Assembly (NCBI GenBank): GCA_947453725.1 | Contig: CANGHH010000001.1 | Location: 434,001-498,000, forward strand | DNA: 64,000 nucleotides | Direction: 5' to 3' | Source of the DNA: Betaproteobacteria bacterium | Lineage (GTDB): Bacteria > Pseudomonadota > Gammaproteobacteria > Burkholderiales > Burkholderiaceae_C | Shown here: positions 1 through 8,560 of the stretch, in pieces | How positions within the stretch are numbered: the stretch's first letter is position 1 | How the letters are laid out: the number at the start of each line of letters is the position of its first letter | Program-made: the position numbers and the translations under genes | Notes under the pieces: model-generated | Seen by the model: the letters and a program-made list of their open reading frames with translations, nothing else | What the model was told of the DNA's origin: nothing | Databases searched by the model: none

Positions 1-929
1 GCGACGCGGCGGATGTGGCTGTCGCCGACCACCGCGTCGCCGTCCAGCGCGGCCAGCGCGCGCGCCGCGCGGATCACCGTCAGCTCGCCGCGCAGGCCGT
101 CGGTACCCAGGCCCATGCACAGCTGGGCGGCGCGTTCCAGCGCGGCGTCGGGGGCCTGAACCCCGGCCAGCCGTTCGCGGGCGGCGACGATGCGCTTGCG
201 CACCTTGTCGTCGTCCTTGTGCCACTTCTGGGTGAAGGCAGCCGGGTCGCGCTCGAAGTCGTCGCGGCGGCGCACGACCTCGACGCGCGAGGCGAGGTCC
301 TGCGGCGTGCGCACTTCCACTGCCAGGCCGAAGCGGTCCAGCAGTTGCGGACGCAACTCGCCTTCCTCGGGGTTGCCGCTGCCGACCAGCACGAAGCGCG
401 CCGGGTGGCGCACGCTCAGGCCCTCGCGTTCGACGACGTTCTCGCCCGAGGCCGCGACGTCGATCAGCAGGTCGACCAGGTGGTCTTCGAGCAGGTTGAC
501 CTCGTCGATGTAGAGAAAGCCGCGGTGGGCGCGCGCCAGCAGGCCGGGCTCGAAAGCCTTGATGCCAGCGGTCAAGGCCTTCTCGAGGTCGAGCGCGCCG
601 ACCACGCGGTCTTCGGTGGCGCCCAGCGGCATGTCGACCACCGGCACCGGGATCAGGCGGCTCTTGACCTTGCCACCGGCCTTCAGCGTGGCGCAAGCTG
701 CGCACGAGGCGCTGTTGTCGGCCGGGTCGCAGCCGTAGACGCAGCCGACCACGGCGCGCATCTTGGGCAGCAGCGCGGCCAGCGCGCGCACCGCGGTGCT
801 CTTGCCGGTGCCGCGGTCGCCGAAGACCAGCACGCCGCCGATGCGCGGGTCGACCGCCGCACACAGGATGGCCAGCTTCATTTCGTCCTGGCCGACGATG
901 GCGGAAAAGGGAAAGTAGAGGGTCGACAT
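1..929 (-). CDS. bchI: Magnesium chelatase subunit I (partial, C-terminus beyond window)
   Basis: AAA+ ATPase subunit of the BchHID magnesium chelatase, which inserts Mg2+ into protoporphyrin IX, the first committed step of bacteriochlorophyll synthesis. The protein starts MSTLYFPFSAIVGQDEMKLA. Walker A is GDRGTGKST at residues 37-45, and the family segment GCDPADNSASC and a Walker B-like FLYIDEVNLL follow. About 309 codons are present; BchI is usually about 340-350 residues, so the C-terminal lid is cut by the window start. The ATG at 929 opens directly into the conserved FPFSAIVGQ region. It lies 31 bases after the stop of the DUF3422 gene on the same strand, so the two may share a transcript. 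A paralogous ChlI-type chelatase is unlikely given the photosynthetic electron carriers 8 kb away, but BchD is not visible. Confidence 0.93.
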   Translation of the reverse strand, partial: MSTLYFPFSAIVGQDEMKLAILCAAVDPRIGGVLVFGDRGTGKSTAVRALAALLPKMRAVVGCVYGCDPADNSASCAACATLKAGGKVKSRLIPVPVVDMPLGATEDRVVGALDLEKALTAGIKAFEPGLLARAHRGFLYIDEVNLLEDHLVDLLIDVAASGENVVEREGLSVRHPARFVLVGSGNPEEGELRPQLLDRFGLAVEVRTPQDLASRVEVVRRRDDFERDPAAFTQKWHKDDDKVRKRIVAARERLAGVQAPDAALERAAQLCMGLGTDGLRGELTVIRAARALAALDGDAVVGDSHIRRV

Positions 930-960
930 GCGCGGAGGGCAGGGCTTGAATGCGGTGAGA

Positions 961-2283
961 TCAGTGGCCGGGATCGGCGGCCTGGGCGTGGCGCCGCGCG
1001 CGGCGCACAGCGGCCAGCACGGCCACCGCGAGCAAGGGCACGCTGAGGCCGACGACGAGGTCGGGGTTGAGTGGCAGGCCGGCGGCTTTCAGCGCTTTCG
1101 CGGTGTAAGCCACCAGGCCGGCCGCGTAGTAGCAGATCGCCGCCACCGACAGGCCTTCGACGGTCTGCTGCAAGCGCAGTTGCAGCTGGGCGCGCTGGTC
1201 CATGCTGGCCAGCAGTGCCTGGTTCTGCCGTTCGCGCGTGATGTCCACGCGGGTCGACAGCAGGCTGCTGGCCTGGGCCACGCGTTCGGACAGGTCGTGC
1301 AGGCGCTGCGACACGGTGGCGCAGGTGTCGACGGCCGGCGTGAAGCGGCGGGCCATGAATTCGTCATAGGTCTGCATGCCGGGCAGTCGCGTCTCGCGCA
1401 ACTCGGCGATGCGCCGCGTCACCAGTTCGAAGTAGGCGCGGCAGGCGCCGAAGCGGAACTGGCTGGCGGCCAGGCCGCTTTCGACTTCGGCGGCCAGCCG
1501 CGTCAGTTCGTGGAGCAGGGTTTCGTCCTGCTGCTGGCGGTTCGCCGCGCTGTTGGCGGCCTGCGCCTGGGCCTGCGCGATGCCGTCGGTCAGCGTCGCC
1601 AGCGCGCCTTCGATCTCGACGATGCGCGGCGACTGCCGACGCGCGATGGGCAGCGCCAGCAGGGCCAGCATGCGGTAGGCCTCGATCTCGAACAGGCGCT
1701 GCAGCATGCGCCCGCTCTGGCGTTCGGTCAGACCCTGGTCGAACAGCATCAGCCGCGTGCAGCCGTCGTGCAGCTGGAAGTCGGTGTAGACCTGGGCGGT
1801 GCCGTCGGCGATGCCGGAACCGACGACGATCTGGCCGTCGAACGCCTCGTTCAGCCGTTCGGGCGTGGCGGGCGTGTCGGCCGCCGACAGCAGTTCGGCG
1901 TGCACCGCGGCGATGGTCGCGCCCGGTGTGGCGGCCAGCCAGCCGACGGGCAGCAGCGTGGCGGCCAGGCTGTCGAAAGGCTGGCCCTGGGCGCTGCCGG
2001 CCGCGATGAAGGTGTAGCCGGAGAACTCGCCGTGGCGTTCCCACTTCAGGCGCAGCGCGCCGAGCTGCGCGCGGAAGTGGGTGGCACCGGCGGCCGGCGG
2101 CGCCACGCCATGGCGCGCGCAGAGCGCGGTGATGTGCGCCAGTTCGTGGCTGCGCTCGTCGGCGTCGACCAGCACCGCCATGTAGCTGGCCCTGGCCGGC
2201 GCGCGGACCGGCTCGGGCGGTCGGGCATGCACCTCCTCGGCCAGCGTGATCCTCAGCGCGTGATCCGGGGGAAACATCAACAT
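961..2283 (-). CDS. DUF3422 family membrane protein
   Basis: A 440-residue protein of the DUF3422 family; its biochemical role is unknown. The start at 2283 gives MLMFPPDHALR followed by the family-typical N-terminal motif EEVHARPPEPV. The middle is mainly helical with a coiled-coil-like stretch (about residues 225-370). Two hydrophobic segments lie near the C-terminus (LSVAAICYYAAGLVAYTA and VVGLSVPLLAVAVLAAV), so it is probably anchored in the inner membrane with a large soluble N-terminal part. An in-frame start 60 bases upstream is possible but would add a non-conserved tail. It diverges from ribE across 95 bases and lies directly upstream of bchI. Confidence 0.8.
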   Translation of the reverse strand: MLMFPPDHALRITLAEEVHARPPEPVRAPARASYMAVLVDADERSHELAHITALCARHGVAPPAAGATHFRAQLGALRLKWERHGEFSGYTFIAAGSAQGQPFDSLAATLLPVGWLAATPGATIAAVHAELLSAADTPATPERLNEAFDGQIVVGSGIADGTAQVYTDFQLHDGCTRLMLFDQGLTERQSGRMLQRLFEIEAYRMLALLALPIARRQSPRIVEIEGALATLTDGIAQAQAQAANSAANRQQQDETLLHELTRLAAEVESGLAASQFRFGACRAYFELVTRRIAELRETRLPGMQTYDEFMARRFTPAVDTCATVSQRLHDLSERVAQASSLLSTRVDITRERQNQALLASMDQRAQLQLRLQQTVEGLSVAAICYYAAGLVAYTAKALKAAGLPLNPDLVVGLSVPLLAVAVLAAVRRARRHAQAADPGH

Positions 2284-2378
2284 CGTTGGCCAAGTCGCCC
2301 GCCAGCCGGGCCCAGGGTGGAAGCGGCAGTATGTCACGGGCACCGGACGCTGCCGCCACGCTGTTAAGCTCAGCGCCC

Positions 2379-3119
2379 ATGTTCACCGGCATCGTTCAAG
2401 GCATCGCCCACGTCCGCGCGCTCACCGAGCGGCCCGGCCTGCACACCTTCACGCTGGGCTTTCCGCCCGGTTTCTGCGCCGGTCTGGCGGTCGGGGCGAG
2501 CGTGGCGGTCGACGGCACCTGCCTGACCGTGACCGCGCTGCACGGCGCTGGCGAGGGCGAGGGCGAGGGCGGCAGCGCCGCCGACTTCGACGTGATGGCG
2601 CAGAGCCTGGCGCTGACCACGCTGGCCGGCCTGCGCAAGGGCAGCGCGATCAACGTCGAACGCGCCGCCAAGGACGGTGCCGAGATCGGCGGCCATCCGC
2701 TGTCGGGCCACATCGACTTCATGGCCACGCTGGCCGAGGTGCGCGCGCCGGAGAACAATCGCGTGCTGCGCATCGCTGTCCCTGCGCCGTGGATGCGCTA
2801 TGTCTTCGCCAAGGGCTACATCGCCGTCAACGGCGCCAGCCTGACCGTCGCCGAGGCGCAGCGCGATCGCGACGGCAGCGGCTGGTTCGAGGTCTGGCTG
2901 ATCCCCGAAACGCTGCGCATGACGACCTTCGGCGACAAGGCCGTGGGCGACGCGCTGAACATCGAGATCGAGCGCAGCACCCAGGTCTTCGTTGACACCG
3001 TGCGCGACGCGATCGACGAGCGCCTGGGCCCGCTGCTGCCGCTGCTCGAAGGCCTGCTGCGCGAGCGCGGCCTGAGCCTGGACGAGCTGGCGCGGCCGGC
3101 CGTGCTGCCGCCGCGCTGA
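2379..3119 (+). CDS. ribE: Riboflavin synthase alpha subunit
   Basis: Catalyses dismutation of two 6,7-dimethyl-8-ribityllumazine molecules to riboflavin. The protein opens with the invariant MFTGIVQG, which fixes the start at 2379. The two lumazine-binding barrels show the expected repeats: GASVAVDGTCLTV in the first, and the second with GHPLSGHIDF and VNGASLTVAEA. At 246 residues it is longer than the usual 200-220. Part of the excess is a glycine/glutamate insertion in the first barrel (GAGEGEGEGG, from a GCGAGG hexanucleotide repeated at 2551-2568) and a Leu-rich C-terminal tail. No other rib gene is adjacent, and the 95-base leader is too short for an FMN riboswitch. Confidence 0.93.
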   Translation: MFTGIVQGIAHVRALTERPGLHTFTLGFPPGFCAGLAVGASVAVDGTCLTVTALHGAGEGEGEGGSAADFDVMAQSLALTTLAGLRKGSAINVERAAKDGAEIGGHPLSGHIDFMATLAEVRAPENNRVLRIAVPAPWMRYVFAKGYIAVNGASLTVAEAQRDRDGSGWFEVWLIPETLRMTTFGDKAVGDALNIEIERSTQVFVDTVRDAIDERLGPLLPLLEGLLRERGLSLDELARPAVLPPR

Positions 3120-3129
3120 AGGGCCCCCG

Positions 3130-4665
3130 ATGCGCTGGCGCCGCCGCCATCTGCTGGCCGGGCTGACCGCGCTGTCGGCCGGCGCTGCGCCAGCCTTCCT
3201 GCGCCACGCCCGCGCCGCCGACACGCCGCGCTTCGCGCTCGGCATCGCCTCGGGCCAGCCGCAAAGCCGCACCGTGGTGCTGTGGACCATGCTGACCGGC
3301 GCCGACCTGCCGCCGCAGGCGGCGGTGGCCTGGGAGCTGGCCGAGGACGAGGCCTTCCAGCGCATCGCCGCGCGTGGCAGCGAAGCCGCGCGGGTCGAGG
3401 ACCACCACGCCGTCCACGCCGAACCGCAGGGCCTGGCACCCGACCGCTGGTACTGGTACCGCTTCACCGCACTGGGCCAGCAGAGCGCTGCGGGCCGAAC
3501 GCGCACCGCGCCGGCGGCCGACGCCCGCGTGCAGCAGCTCCGCTACGCCATCAGCAGCTGCCAGCGCTACGACGTGGGCCACTACGCCGCCTGGCGCCAC
3601 GCTGCCACCGAGCCGCTGGACCTGATGGTCTTCCTGGGCGACTACATCTACGAATACGGCGCCGCCCCGGCCGCCAGCGCGGTGCGTGCGATCCACAGCG
3701 GCCGTGTCAGGACGCTGGCCGACTACCGCGCCCGCTACGCCCTGCACAAGAGCGACCCGGCGCTGCAGGCCGCGCACGCGGCCGCGCCCTGGCTGCTGGT
3801 CTGGGACGACCACGAAGTGGAGAACGACTACGCCAGCCTGCAAGGCGAATTCCTGCAGGCCGATTTCGCCGCCCAGCGCGCCGCCGCCTACCAGGCCTAC
3901 TGGGAGCACCTGCCGCTGCCCAAGGCGGCGCGACCGGTCAACGGCGAGATGCGCATGCACGGCCGGCTCGACTGGGGCCAGCTGGCGCGCATTCACCTGC
4001 TCGACGACCGCCAGATGCGCGACGCCCAGGTCTGCCCCAAGCCCGGCCGCGGCGGCAGCAACACGGTGCGCGTCGCCGATTGCCCGGGCCTGATGGACCA
4101 CCGGCGCACGCTGCTGGGCGCCGAACAGGAACGCTGGCTGGCTGACGGCTGGACCAGCGACCGCCCGTGGAACCTGGTCGCCCAGCAGACGCTGATGGCG
4201 CGCTTCAGCTGGGAAGAACCCAGCGCTGCGAACCAGGGCGGGATGTACTGGACCGACGGCTGGGACGGTTACCCCGCCGCCCGCCGCCGCCTGCTGCAAA
4301 CCGTGGCCGACAAGCGCGTGCCTGGCGTGGTGGTGCTCGGTGGCGACGTGCACGCCAACTACGTGGCCGACCTGAAGGTCGATTTCGATGACCCGCGTTC
4401 GCCGGTCATCGCCAGCGAGTTCTGCGGCACCTCGATCACCAGCCTGGGCCTGGACACCGCGCGACTGACCGCCGCCCGCGCCTTCAACCCGCATGTGCAT
4501 TTCGCGCGCAGCGACCAGCGGGGCTATGTGCGCTTCCAGCTGACGCCGCAGGCGCTGCAGGGCGAGCTGATGGTGCTCGACAACGCGCGCGACGCGGCCA
4601 GCGCCATCCAGGTCGGCGCGCGCTACGCGGTGGCCGCTGGCCAGCCGGGCATCCAGCGCGGCTGA
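3130..4665 (+). CDS. phoD: PhoD-type alkaline phosphatase (Tat-exported)
   Basis: A 511-residue PhoD-like phosphodiesterase/phosphomonoesterase that would act in the periplasm. The N-terminus RWRRRHLLAGLTALSAGA is a twin-arginine signal ending near HARA. The PhoD N-terminal beta domain (FALGIASGQPQ, VVLWTMLT) is followed by the metallophosphatase domain, with FLGDYIYEYG, WDDHEVENDY and GGDVHANYV carrying the metal-binding Asp, His and Asn residues. It starts 10 bases after ribE on the same strand, so the two may be co-transcribed. No Pho-box was identified. Confidence 0.9.
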   Translation: MRWRRRHLLAGLTALSAGAAPAFLRHARAADTPRFALGIASGQPQSRTVVLWTMLTGADLPPQAAVAWELAEDEAFQRIAARGSEAARVEDHHAVHAEPQGLAPDRWYWYRFTALGQQSAAGRTRTAPAADARVQQLRYAISSCQRYDVGHYAAWRHAATEPLDLMVFLGDYIYEYGAAPAASAVRAIHSGRVRTLADYRARYALHKSDPALQAAHAAAPWLLVWDDHEVENDYASLQGEFLQADFAAQRAAAYQAYWEHLPLPKAARPVNGEMRMHGRLDWGQLARIHLLDDRQMRDAQVCPKPGRGGSNTVRVADCPGLMDHRRTLLGAEQERWLADGWTSDRPWNLVAQQTLMARFSWEEPSAANQGGMYWTDGWDGYPAARRRLLQTVADKRVPGVVVLGGDVHANYVADLKVDFDDPRSPVIASEFCGTSITSLGLDTARLTAARAFNPHVHFARSDQRGYVRFQLTPQALQGELMVLDNARDAASAIQVGARYAVAAGQPGIQRG

Positions 4666-4684
4666 AGCCCGGGGTTGCCGGCTG

Positions 4685-4711
4685 CGGCCGCCAGCGCTCA
4701 GCTGGCGGCCG
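4685..4711. terminator. Hairpin between convergent phoD and sppA
   Basis: A perfect 11-bp stem (CGGCCGCCAGC / GCTGGCGGCCG) with a 5-base loop GCTCA fills the gap between the phoD stop and the sppA stop. There is no T-tract on either side, so this is at best a bidirectional hairpin that assists termination. Confidence 0.45.
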
Positions 4712-6580
4712 TCAGGGCGCTGCGCACAGGCAGTGCGTCGCCGCCGCCAGGGGCTGCGGTCGCGCCGTCAGCTCGCCCAGCCAGGCCAGTTCGTCGGCCA
4801 TCTGTGCGGCCACCGGCGGCAGCAGGCCCAGCGCGACCAGCGCGCCCTGCCAGGGTGAGGTGGGTCCGGCCAGCGCCTGCACGTCCAGCGTCAGGCCCAG
4901 CCGCTGCAGCCACCGCTGCAGGCGCCCCGGCTCGGCTTCGATGTATTGCACGCGGTAGCCAGGCAGCAAACGAGCGCGCTTCGCGGCGGCGTCCAGCGCG
5001 TCGCCGGTGCGGCCCAGGCGGTCCACCAGGCCGAGCTTCAGCGCGTCCTGGCCGGTCCAGACGCGGCCCTGCGCGACCGCGGCGATCTGTTCACGGGTCT
5101 GCTTGCGGGCTTCGGCGGCGCGCCGCGTGAATTCCGAATAGGTGTGGTCGACGCTGGTCTGGATCAGTTTTTCCAGACGCGGCTCCAGCGCCCGGCGCGG
5201 GTCGAAGCCACCGCCGAGCCAGGTCGTGCTGACGCCGCTGGCGTGCACGCCCAGCTTGTCCAGCGCGCGCTCGGCGGTGGGCAGCATCGCGATCACGCCG
5301 ATGCTGCCGGTGATGGTCGCAGCGTCGGCGATGACTTCGTCGGCGGCCAGGCTGATCCAGTAGCCGCCGGAGGCCGCGACGTCGCCCATCGACACCACCA
5401 CGGGCTTGCCGGCCTTTCGGGTCAGTTCCAGTTCGTGGCGGATGAGTTCGCTGCCGAAGGCGCTGCCGCCCGGTGAGTTCACGCGCAGCACCACGGCCTT
5501 GACCTGTTCGTCGTCGCGCGCCTGGCGGATCAGTTCGCTGGTGCTCAAGCCGCCGATGGCGCCGGGGCCGGCGCGGCCGTCACCGATGCTGCCTTCGGCG
5601 ACGATCACGCCGACCGCCGGGCCGCTGCTCGGCGGCTTGATGCGGCCCAGGTAGTCGCCGAAGGCCACCTGGCGAAAGGTCTTCCTGTCGTCGCTGGCCG
5701 CGCCGCGTTCGACCAGCGCTGACCGCATCTCGTCGCGTGTCTTCAGCGCGTCGACCCAGCCGCGTTCCTTCGCCCAGCGCGCGGCATCGCCGCCGACGGC
5801 GGCGAGGCTGTCGGGCAGGCTGTCGATGGCCGCCATCACGCTGCCGGCGGGCTGCTTGCGGGCCTGCTCCACCGCCTTCGTCCAGCCGGCCCACAGCGTG
5901 CCGTACAGCAGCGTGTCGGCTTCGGTGGTTTCGGGCGACGGGCCGTTGGCGGTGTAGCCCTCGTTGAAGTTCTTGAACTTGCCGGCGCGCAGGACGTGGG
6001 CCGTCAGGCCGACCTTGTCCAGCAGGTCCTTGTAGTAGCTGCGCGGGCGGCCGTAGCCTTCGACCTGCACGCCGCCCATCGGGTGCAGCCAGACTTCGCT
6101 GGCCTGCGCCGCCAGGAAGTACTGGCGCTGGTCGAAATTCGACCCCCAGGCGATGACCGGCTTGCCCGCCGCCTTGAAGCGCGCCAGCGCCGCGCCGACC
6201 TCGTGCAGCGTGGCGCCGCCGGCGCCGGCGAAGTCGTCGAGCAGCAGCAGGGCGTGGCTGATCTGCGGGTCCCGGGCGGCCGCGTCGAGCACCGCCAGCA
6301 GGTCGCGCAAGCGCAGGTGCGGGTCGTCTTCGCCCTGCAACTGGCGCATCGCGCCGCCGCGCAGGGAACCGGCGCGCTGCTCGGTGATGCCGCCGTCCAG
6401 CTTCAGCACCAGCGCCGTCCTGGGCTGCAGCGGCGGCGGACCGCCGCGCCAAAGCCCGACCGCCAGCGCCACCAGCAAGGCCAGCAACACCAGGTTCAGC
6501 AGGGCGCGCCGCGTGCCGTCGAGCAGCCACCAGGCGCCACGCAGGCCGCGGCCGATGAAGGAGAAGGTCGACTTGAACAT
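4712..6580 (-). CDS. sppA: Signal peptide peptidase SppA, 67 kDa type
   Basis: A 622-residue inner-membrane serine protease that degrades cleaved signal peptides. One N-terminal transmembrane helix (LLNLVLLALLVALAVGL, about residues 28-44) is followed by two tandem S49 domains. The catalytic lysine is in RAGKFKNF (K201), and the nucleophilic serine is in GDVAASGGYW (S404), matching the K209/S409 arrangement of the E. coli enzyme. Length agrees with the long SppA class. It is convergent with phoD. Downstream of its start (toward the tolC-like gene) lie 391 non-coding bases. Confidence 0.93.
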   Translation of the reverse strand: MFKSTFSFIGRGLRGAWWLLDGTRRALLNLVLLALLVALAVGLWRGGPPPLQPRTALVLKLDGGITEQRAGSLRGGAMRQLQGEDDPHLRLRDLLAVLDAAARDPQISHALLLLDDFAGAGGATLHEVGAALARFKAAGKPVIAWGSNFDQRQYFLAAQASEVWLHPMGGVQVEGYGRPRSYYKDLLDKVGLTAHVLRAGKFKNFNEGYTANGPSPETTEADTLLYGTLWAGWTKAVEQARKQPAGSVMAAIDSLPDSLAAVGGDAARWAKERGWVDALKTRDEMRSALVERGAASDDRKTFRQVAFGDYLGRIKPPSSGPAVGVIVAEGSIGDGRAGPGAIGGLSTSELIRQARDDEQVKAVVLRVNSPGGSAFGSELIRHELELTRKAGKPVVVSMGDVAASGGYWISLAADEVIADAATITGSIGVIAMLPTAERALDKLGVHASGVSTTWLGGGFDPRRALEPRLEKLIQTSVDHTYSEFTRRAAEARKQTREQIAAVAQGRVWTGQDALKLGLVDRLGRTGDALDAAAKRARLLPGYRVQYIEAEPGRLQRWLQRLGLTLDVQALAGPTSPWQGALVALGLLPPVAAQMADELAWLGELTARPQPLAAATHCLCAAP

Positions 6581-6971
6581 GGTGCTTTCGTTGCGGTCGT
6601 GAAAGCGTGAGCTTACGCACCCTGAACCGGAGGCCCGCAGCCATGACCCACAACCGACTGGAGGGGGGCCGCGAAGCTTCTCAAGCTTGATTCAAGCCGT
6701 CGCTGGAACCATGCGCCGACACACCTCGATGCCTTCAGCAAGCCGCTGCGCGCCAAGTGCAGACTTCGAGGGACGTCCTCCATGAGACACAGCCAGCCCT
6801 GGCCGAGGCGGCGAAACGCCTGGGCACCAGCCTCGGTCCTCGGCCGGCGGCCCGGCCGAGGCCGAACAGCCACCGAAAGATGCGCCATTTCCGGCCTTCG
6901 CGCCATGGGGGCGGCCCGCAGACTCGGTCCTGCGTGCCCCTCGGCGGGCGCCTTGCTGGAGTCCCTTGCGC
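6581..6971. other. Intergenic region between sppA and the tolC-like gene (391 bp)
   Basis: No credible gene here: the open frames have neither family resemblance nor ribosome-binding sites. A near-perfect 14-base dyad, GCGTGAGCTTACGC, lies at 6605-6618, about 25 bases upstream of the sppA ATG, and could be an sppA operator. AAGCTT occurs twice near 6675-6690. No convincing -35/-10 pair was found. Confidence 0.4.
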
Positions 6972-8363
6972 ATGCCTGCCCCGCTTTCCGCCCGGTCACC
7001 CGCCCTGTGTGCGCTGGGTTGCGCCATCCTGCTGCTGGCCGCGCCGGCCTGGGCCGGCCGCTGCGTCGACGAAGAAAGCCCCGACCCGGCGCCCGACACC
7101 AGCACCGCCGCCGAAGTGGCCGCCGCGCAGAACCCGCTGGATCCGCGGACCGTGATGCAGAACCTGGTGCGCGACGCGCTGGCGCGCAGCCTGGGCATCG
7201 GCGCAGCCGAACTGCAGGCCCAGGCCGCGCTGGACGACATCCAGGAAACCATCGCCACCCGCAAGCTGCAAGCCAGCGCCAGCGCCGGCCTCGGGCCGGG
7301 CGGCTCGCAATCGCTGGCCGGCACCGAGGTCTCGCCCTTCCAGCTGCGCGGCTCGGTCACCGTCGGCCAGCTGCTCTACGACGGCGGCCGCACCGACCGC
7401 CTCGTCGACTGGCGCACGCAACTGGCCGAATCGGCCCGCCAGGGCCATCTCACGGCGCGCGAACAACTGGCGCTGAATGCCGTGTCGCTGGCGCTGGAGC
7501 GCAACCGCTACCGCCAGCATGTGCTGGTCTACGGCCAGTACGTGCGCAAGATGGGTTGCCTGGTCGATGCGCTGGAAACCATCATCAAGGCCGACCGCGG
7601 CCGGGCCAGCGAACTGGTGCAGGCCCGCAAGACCCTGTTGCAGGCCGAGATGTCGCAGACCCAGGCAGCGTCGCAGGCGCGGCAGGTGGAAGTCAAGCTG
7701 CGCCGCCTGGTCGGCGACGGCCTGCCGCCGGTGCGCGGCGTCTCGGGGCTGCTGCTCCAGGTGCCGGCGCTGGAGTCGCTGCTGCCCGAAGTCGAGCGCA
7801 GCAGCGAGATCGCCGGCATGACGGCCCAGGCCCAGGCGGCTGCCGACTACGCGCGCTCGATCGAGGCCGGCAACAAGCCGCAGCTCAGTTGGAACCTCAG
7901 CGGCAGCGAGTCGCTGGCGCGCAGCCGGGTCAGCGGGGCCGGCAGCAGCACGGTGCGCAGCGGCCAGTTCTCGCTCGGGCTGGCGGTCAATGTGCCGCTG
8001 CTCAACCCCGGCGTGGCCAACGCCACCGACGCCGCCCGCAAGCGCGCCCGCGCCGCCGACCTGCAACGCGACGACGCGCTGGAAGCCCGCCGCTTCCGCA
8101 TGGCCGAAGTCCACGAGCAAACGCTGTCCAGCTTCGACCGCATGCGCCGGACGGCGGCGGTGCTGCGCGACAGCGAGCTGGTCCGCAACTTCACCCTGCA
8201 GCAGTGGCAGCAGTTGGGCAAGCGCAGCCTGTTCGACGTGATGGGCGCCGAGGCCGAGCACTACAACCTGCGCATCAGCTACATCAACGCGCTGTGCGAC
8301 GGCCAGCAGATGAACGCCAATCTGCTGTCGCTGGGCCGGGGCGTCACCGAGTGGCTGCGTTGA
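6972..8363 (+). CDS. TolC family outer-membrane protein
   Basis: A 463-residue outer-membrane factor. A Sec signal (LCALGCAILLLAAPAWA) precedes a Cys-containing mature start GRCVDE. Two long helical repeats typical of TolC follow, with the SVTVGQLLYDGGRTD element in the first half and FSLGLAVNVPLLNPGVANA in the second, both TolC hallmark strands. The ATG at 6972 is preceded by CTGGAG 12 bases upstream; a TTG two codons earlier is less likely. No inner-membrane pump or adaptor gene is adjacent, which makes its partner unclear. It lies 197 bases upstream of the tetrahaem cytochrome gene on the same strand. Confidence 0.82.
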   Translation: MPAPLSARSPALCALGCAILLLAAPAWAGRCVDEESPDPAPDTSTAAEVAAAQNPLDPRTVMQNLVRDALARSLGIGAAELQAQAALDDIQETIATRKLQASASAGLGPGGSQSLAGTEVSPFQLRGSVTVGQLLYDGGRTDRLVDWRTQLAESARQGHLTAREQLALNAVSLALERNRYRQHVLVYGQYVRKMGCLVDALETIIKADRGRASELVQARKTLLQAEMSQTQAASQARQVEVKLRRLVGDGLPPVRGVSGLLLQVPALESLLPEVERSSEIAGMTAQAQAAADYARSIEAGNKPQLSWNLSGSESLARSRVSGAGSSTVRSGQFSLGLAVNVPLLNPGVANATDAARKRARAADLQRDDALEARRFRMAEVHEQTLSSFDRMRRTAAVLRDSELVRNFTLQQWQQLGKRSLFDVMGAEAEHYNLRISYINALCDGQQMNANLLSLGRGVTEWLR

Positions 8364-8409
8364 ACAGGCCTGCGACAGGGCCGGTTGGCAAGGATCGACC
8401 AAATGCAAA

Positions 8410-8441
8410 TTGACGAGACGGATTGTCACGTTAACATGACA
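8410..8441 (+). promoter_or_regulatory. Putative promoter with PpsR/CrtJ-type operator upstream of the tetrahaem cytochrome gene
   Basis: TTGACG (8410-8415) and TAACAT (8432-8437), 16 bases apart, resemble a sigma70 promoter. Overlapping the -10 is TGTCACGTTAACATGACA (8424-8441), which fits TGT-N12-ACA exactly and is a near-perfect dyad (8 of 9 positions). TGT-N12-ACA is the established recognition sequence of the aerobic photosynthesis repressor PpsR/CrtJ. Its position over the promoter suggests repression of the downstream cytochrome gene. The factor itself is not encoded in the window. Confidence 0.6.
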
Positions 8442-8560
8442 CGTCCCTGGGCCTCAGTGTTCGGGACCGCACCGCCGGTAGCTGCCGCCGGACCGGTCCG
8501 AGTTGCTGCGGGCCAGCCGTCAACGCAAGCGTCCTGCCGCCATGGCAGCAGAGTATCCGC

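Noticed and set aside
2332-2349. TGT-N12-ACG near the divergent DUF3422/ribE promoters, resembling a PpsR site
   Set aside because: The right half is ACG instead of ACA, it is not dyadic, and it is in a GC-rich stretch where chance matches are expected.
2284-2378. FMN riboswitch before ribE
   Set aside because: Only 95 bases are available and none of the conserved RFN element segments are seen.
6757-7155. Small open frames in the sppA-tolC gap
   Set aside because: No ribosome-binding site, no conserved sequence, and they overlap the tolC-like gene in another frame.
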